A stretch of DNA of 64,000 nucleotides, taken from NCBI GenBank assembly GCA_035373625.1, contig DAOSNS010000001.1, positions 1-64,000 of the forward strand. Direction: 5' to 3'. Source of the stretch: DSWT01 sp035373625. GTDB taxonomy: Bacteria > Chloroflexota > Anaerolineae > B4-G1 > SLSP01. A program made the translations under genes and the position numbers. Shown in pieces: positions 61,710-64,000 of this stretch. Within the stretch, counting starts at the first letter, position 1; each line of letters opens with the position of its first letter. The notes under the pieces are model-generated. The model had not been told where the DNA came from. It did no database searches and saw only the letters and a list, made by a program, of their open reading frames with translations.

Positions 61710-62387
61710 ATGATGAACAAGCGCTATTGGCTATTGGCAGGATGGCTGCTTATGACACTGGTGCTATCCATTTTGGCAGCGATGCCGACGGTCTGGGCGG
61801 CAAGTTCACAGCAGGAAAACTGGACTGTGCCGACTCGTACCCCGACGCCGGGACCGACGACACCGCCGCCCCCGACGACGCAGCCGCCTCAGCCGACTAC
61901 CCCGCCGGCGACACAGCCGCCGTCGCCCACCGAACCACCGCCGCCTGCTCCTACAGCAACACCTATACCGCGGGTCTCTTCTACCGCGAGTCCGACACCT
62001 GTCCCTGTAACCGCGACGTCGGTACCTGCAACCCCCACGATAGCCGAAACGCCGTCTTCTCCAGGTGAAACTGGAATGACGCCCACACCGGGCGGAACTG
62101 CAACTTCATCACCTGATGTGGCATCACCGGGCACGCCGGCGGCCTCTGAGCCGGCTACTCCAGAGATGACGGCGACATCTGCACAAGAAGCGGCTGTCGG
62201 GTCCCCGGGTATAACGCCATCGCCATCGGCCACTGCAGAGCAACCCGTTATCCCGATGGTAACGCCACTTGGGAATGCGTCAAAGTCGGCGCCTCGAAAC
62301 ACGGGTGGAGCGTGGCTCTTCTTTGGTGGTGTGGGCTTGTTGCTCATTGGTCTGGTATTATTACTGCTGTGGCGACGGCAGGGATGA
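61710..62387 (+). CDS. Pro/Thr-rich surface stalk protein with C-terminal membrane helix
   Basis: 225 residues. Signal peptide (about 6-30, ending PTVWAAS), then a low-complexity stretch rich in Pro, Thr, Ser and Ala (about 38-195), and a C-terminal helix (about 199-221) followed by RRQG. This is the same stalk and anchor style as the signal-peptidase-like fusion and the short surface paralogue. The Thr/Ser-rich stalk is a plausible target for O-glycosylation by the neighbouring DUF2723 and GT2 proteins. Two ATG codons in a row follow GGAAGG; the second may be used. Confidence 0.8.
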   Translation: MMNKRYWLLAGWLLMTLVLSILAAMPTVWAASSQQENWTVPTRTPTPGPTTPPPPTTQPPQPTTPPATQPPSPTEPPPPAPTATPIPRVSSTASPTPVPVTATSVPATPTIAETPSSPGETGMTPTPGGTATSSPDVASPGTPAASEPATPEMTATSAQEAAVGSPGITPSPSATAEQPVIPMVTPLGNASKSAPRNTGGAWLFFGGVGLLLIGLVLLLLWRRQG

Positions 62388-62399
62388 GTGAGGGCATCG

Positions 62400-63611
62400 G
62401 TGACACAACCCGTCGTTGTTTTCGATCACGTTTCCAAAACCTTCAATCTGCATAGCAACCGCTCTCGTTCGTTTCAAGAAGTACTGATCAATTTGGGACG
62501 GCGTCAACCGCATGTCCGCGACGATCTGCATGCCCTGCACGATGTCAGTTTTACCGTTGAGCAAGGCACGACCGTGGGCTTCATCGGGCCGAACGGGGCC
62601 GGCAAGAGCACCCTGCTCAAACTCATCGCACGCATCCTGGAGCCTGATTCTGGCACGGTCGCCGTGCATGGCCGCGTGGGCGCCCTGCTGGAGCTGGGTG
62701 CGGGCTTTCACCCGGAACTGAGCGGGCGCGAGAACATTTACCTGAACGCTTCGATTATGGGGCTGAGCCGCCGCGAAGTGGACCGGCGCTTTGATGAAAT
62801 CGTGGCTTTTTCGGAGCTGGAACGGTTCATTGACGTGCCGGTAAAGCATTACTCTTCGGGGATGTACGTGCGGCTGGGGTTTGCCGTGGCGGTCAACATC
62901 GCCCCGGAGATTCTGCTGGTGGATGAAGTGCTGGCGGTGGGAGATGCGGCGTTTCAGCGGAAGTGTTTTGACCGTATTGACTGCATGCGTGCTGAAGGGG
63001 TTACGTTGTTATTTGTCTCTCATAGCGCCGAGGCGGTACGGACACATTGTTCGCGGGCAATCTGGTTGGATGGCGGCTGTTTGATCGCCGACGGGACTGC
63101 TGAGTCTGTCGTACAAAGGTATATGACGCATGCCTGGGAAAAAGATGAAGGGCGATTGCAAGCGGCAAATGTGCAGCGTTGGGGTACAGGGCGAGTACAA
63201 ATCACGCAAGTACAATTGCTCGATGGCCGGGGAAGAGAAACACAACTTTTCGAGACCGGTGAACCAATGACTGTAGTTATGCATTATCAGACAACAGAGC
63301 GTGTGGAGCATCCTATATTTGGCCTGGCGATTCATCGCAACGACGGTACACATGTCACCGGGCCGAATACCCGGGTAGGCGGATTGGATATTGCCTCTAT
63401 TGAGGGAACGGGAAAAGTGTCTTATAGCGTGGAAGTTTTGCCGCTTCTAGAAGGTTCCTATGCACTTTCCGTGGCTGTGGTGAGCACTGACTATTCTGAG
63501 ATGTACGATTATCATGATCGGATATATCCCTTTCGCGTGCGCATCCCAGAGGATGGGGAACAGTATGGCATAATCGCATTCGGTGGTCACTGGAGCCATG
63601 ATGATTGTTGA
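62400..63611 (+). CDS. Wzt-type ABC transporter ATP-binding protein with C-terminal substrate domain
   Basis: Powers export of a lipid-linked polysaccharide or teichoic-acid-like polymer. 403 residues from the GTG at 62400, with GAGGG 5 nt upstream (a GTG at 62388 is possible). Walker A is GPNGAGKST (63-71), signature HYSSGMYVRLGFAVA (150-164) and Walker B ILLVDEVLAVGD (171-182), all typical of the Wzt/TagH class. Residues about 255-403 form a beta-sandwich like the Wzt carbohydrate-recognition domain (LFETGEPMTVVMHYQTTE, GSYALSVAVVSTD). The matching permease Wzm is not in the window. The terminal third is more AT-rich. Confidence 0.92.
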   Translation: MTQPVVVFDHVSKTFNLHSNRSRSFQEVLINLGRRQPHVRDDLHALHDVSFTVEQGTTVGFIGPNGAGKSTLLKLIARILEPDSGTVAVHGRVGALLELGAGFHPELSGRENIYLNASIMGLSRREVDRRFDEIVAFSELERFIDVPVKHYSSGMYVRLGFAVAVNIAPEILLVDEVLAVGDAAFQRKCFDRIDCMRAEGVTLLFVSHSAEAVRTHCSRAIWLDGGCLIADGTAESVVQRYMTHAWEKDEGRLQAANVQRWGTGRVQITQVQLLDGRGRETQLFETGEPMTVVMHYQTTERVEHPIFGLAIHRNDGTHVTGPNTRVGGLDIASIEGTGKVSYSVEVLPLLEGSYALSVAVVSTDYSEMYDYHDRIYPFRVRIPEDGEQYGIIAFGGHWSHDDC

Positions 63612-63631
63612 GGATTATAAAGAGTTAAGCT

Positions 63632-64000
63632 ATGCATAAAACCATTCCGGCTGAATATTATGATGCTTACTATTATGCGTATGATTGTGGGCGGCCTTAC
63701 CAACGAGATGAGACCTGGCTTGCATTTTTTGGCCGAATTGCCGAGCTTATTGATTTAGACTTACACCCACGTACTGTACTTGACGCCGGTTGTGCAATGG
63801 GATTTCTGGTAGAGAAACTCCGTGAACGTGGTGTTGAGGCGTATGGAATAGATATATCGGAGTATGCGATCCAGAACGTTCACGAATCCGTGCGCGATTT
63901 CTGCCAGGTTGGCTCCGTTACCGTTCCTTTTTCTCGGCATTATGATCTGATTGTGTGCCTTGAGGTACTGGAGCACTTATCCCCTACCCAGGCGCGAGAA
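63632..64000 (+). CDS. SAM-dependent methyltransferase, cut by the window edge
   Basis: Only the first 123 codons are present, with no stop before 64000. It begins MHKTIPAEYYDAYYYAYDC. SAM motif I is TVLDAGCAMGFLVEKLRERG, then GIDISEYAIQNV and YDLIVCLEVLEHL, the usual order of class I methyltransferases. Located 20 bp after the Wzt-type gene, it probably modifies a glycan, as such enzymes often cap or decorate exported polysaccharides. More AT-rich than genes to its left. Confidence 0.88.
   Translation, partial: MHKTIPAEYYDAYYYAYDCGRPYQRDETWLAFFGRIAELIDLDLHPRTVLDAGCAMGFLVEKLRERGVEAYGIDISEYAIQNVHESVRDFCQVGSVTVPFSRHYDLIVCLEVLEHLSPTQARE

Noticed and set aside
61710..62387. LPxTG sortase substrate
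   Set aside because: The C-terminus has a helix and basic residues but no LPxTG-like pentapeptide, and no sortase gene was seen in the window.

Overview
The window reads as chromosomal DNA of a Chloroflexota bacterium (Anaerolineae/Caldilineae-like), probably living with little oxygen. The evidence is a class III (anaerobic) ribonucleotide reductase, a LonB-type protease, DUF4012 and DUF2723 envelope proteins, very large DUF11/SdrD_B surface proteins ending in a hydrophobic LPxVV-type tail, Pro/Thr-rich stalks with a C-terminal membrane helix, and no outer-membrane genes. This placement is inferred from gene content; no rRNA or tRNA gene was seen.

Left part (1-15.7 kb). A tandem repeat is followed by nrdD, which lacks a recognisable glycyl-radical tail. 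Next come a hybrid histidine kinase overlapping tail-to-tail with a B12-binding radical SAM gene, and a redox pair (two-domain glutaredoxin-like protein plus thioredoxin-reductase-like flavoprotein) with a strong promoter and a structured leader. After a small DUF2892 membrane protein there is an AT-richer two-gene restriction-modification locus: a PD-(D/E)XK nuclease candidate and an N6-methylase fused to one specificity domain. A cupin, an OsmC-like protein and a degenerate Zn-ribbon DNA-methylase-like protein close this part.

Middle (15.4-34.1 kb, mostly minus strand). This holds a 1648-residue DUF11 surface protein, an anchored TPR protein, a metallo-beta-lactamase-fold protein, a carbohydrate-binding-like protein, a LonB-type protease behind a long heptamer repeat tract, dnaN, a GH20-like enzyme facing a ROK sugar kinase, and the phosphate operon pstSCAB.

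Right part (34.3-64 kb). A 3723-residue SdrD_B/GEVED surface protein is followed by a shorter paralogue sharing both of its ends, including 205 identical bp. Then come a GAF sensor protein, cdd and glmU. From 51.2 kb to the window end all genes point right with short gaps or overlaps: a signal-peptidase-like/Fn3 fusion, a gingipain-like (C25) peptidase, a membrane-anchored glycosidase, a flippase-like protein, a GT2 glycosyltransferase, a DUF2723 protein, a DUF4012 protein, a Pro/Thr-rich protein, a Wzt-type ABC ATPase and a truncated methyltransferase. I read this as a surface glycan and surface-protein processing locus, the best candidate here for an undescribed system.

Intergenic DNA is unusually patterned. 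It has tandem tracts with 7- or 8-bp units, several of which place stop codons in many frames. A ~60-bp leader element recurs before three unrelated genes in the same orientation. Other dispersed elements occur as pairs. Good sigma70-like promoters are visible, most with a 16-bp spacer.
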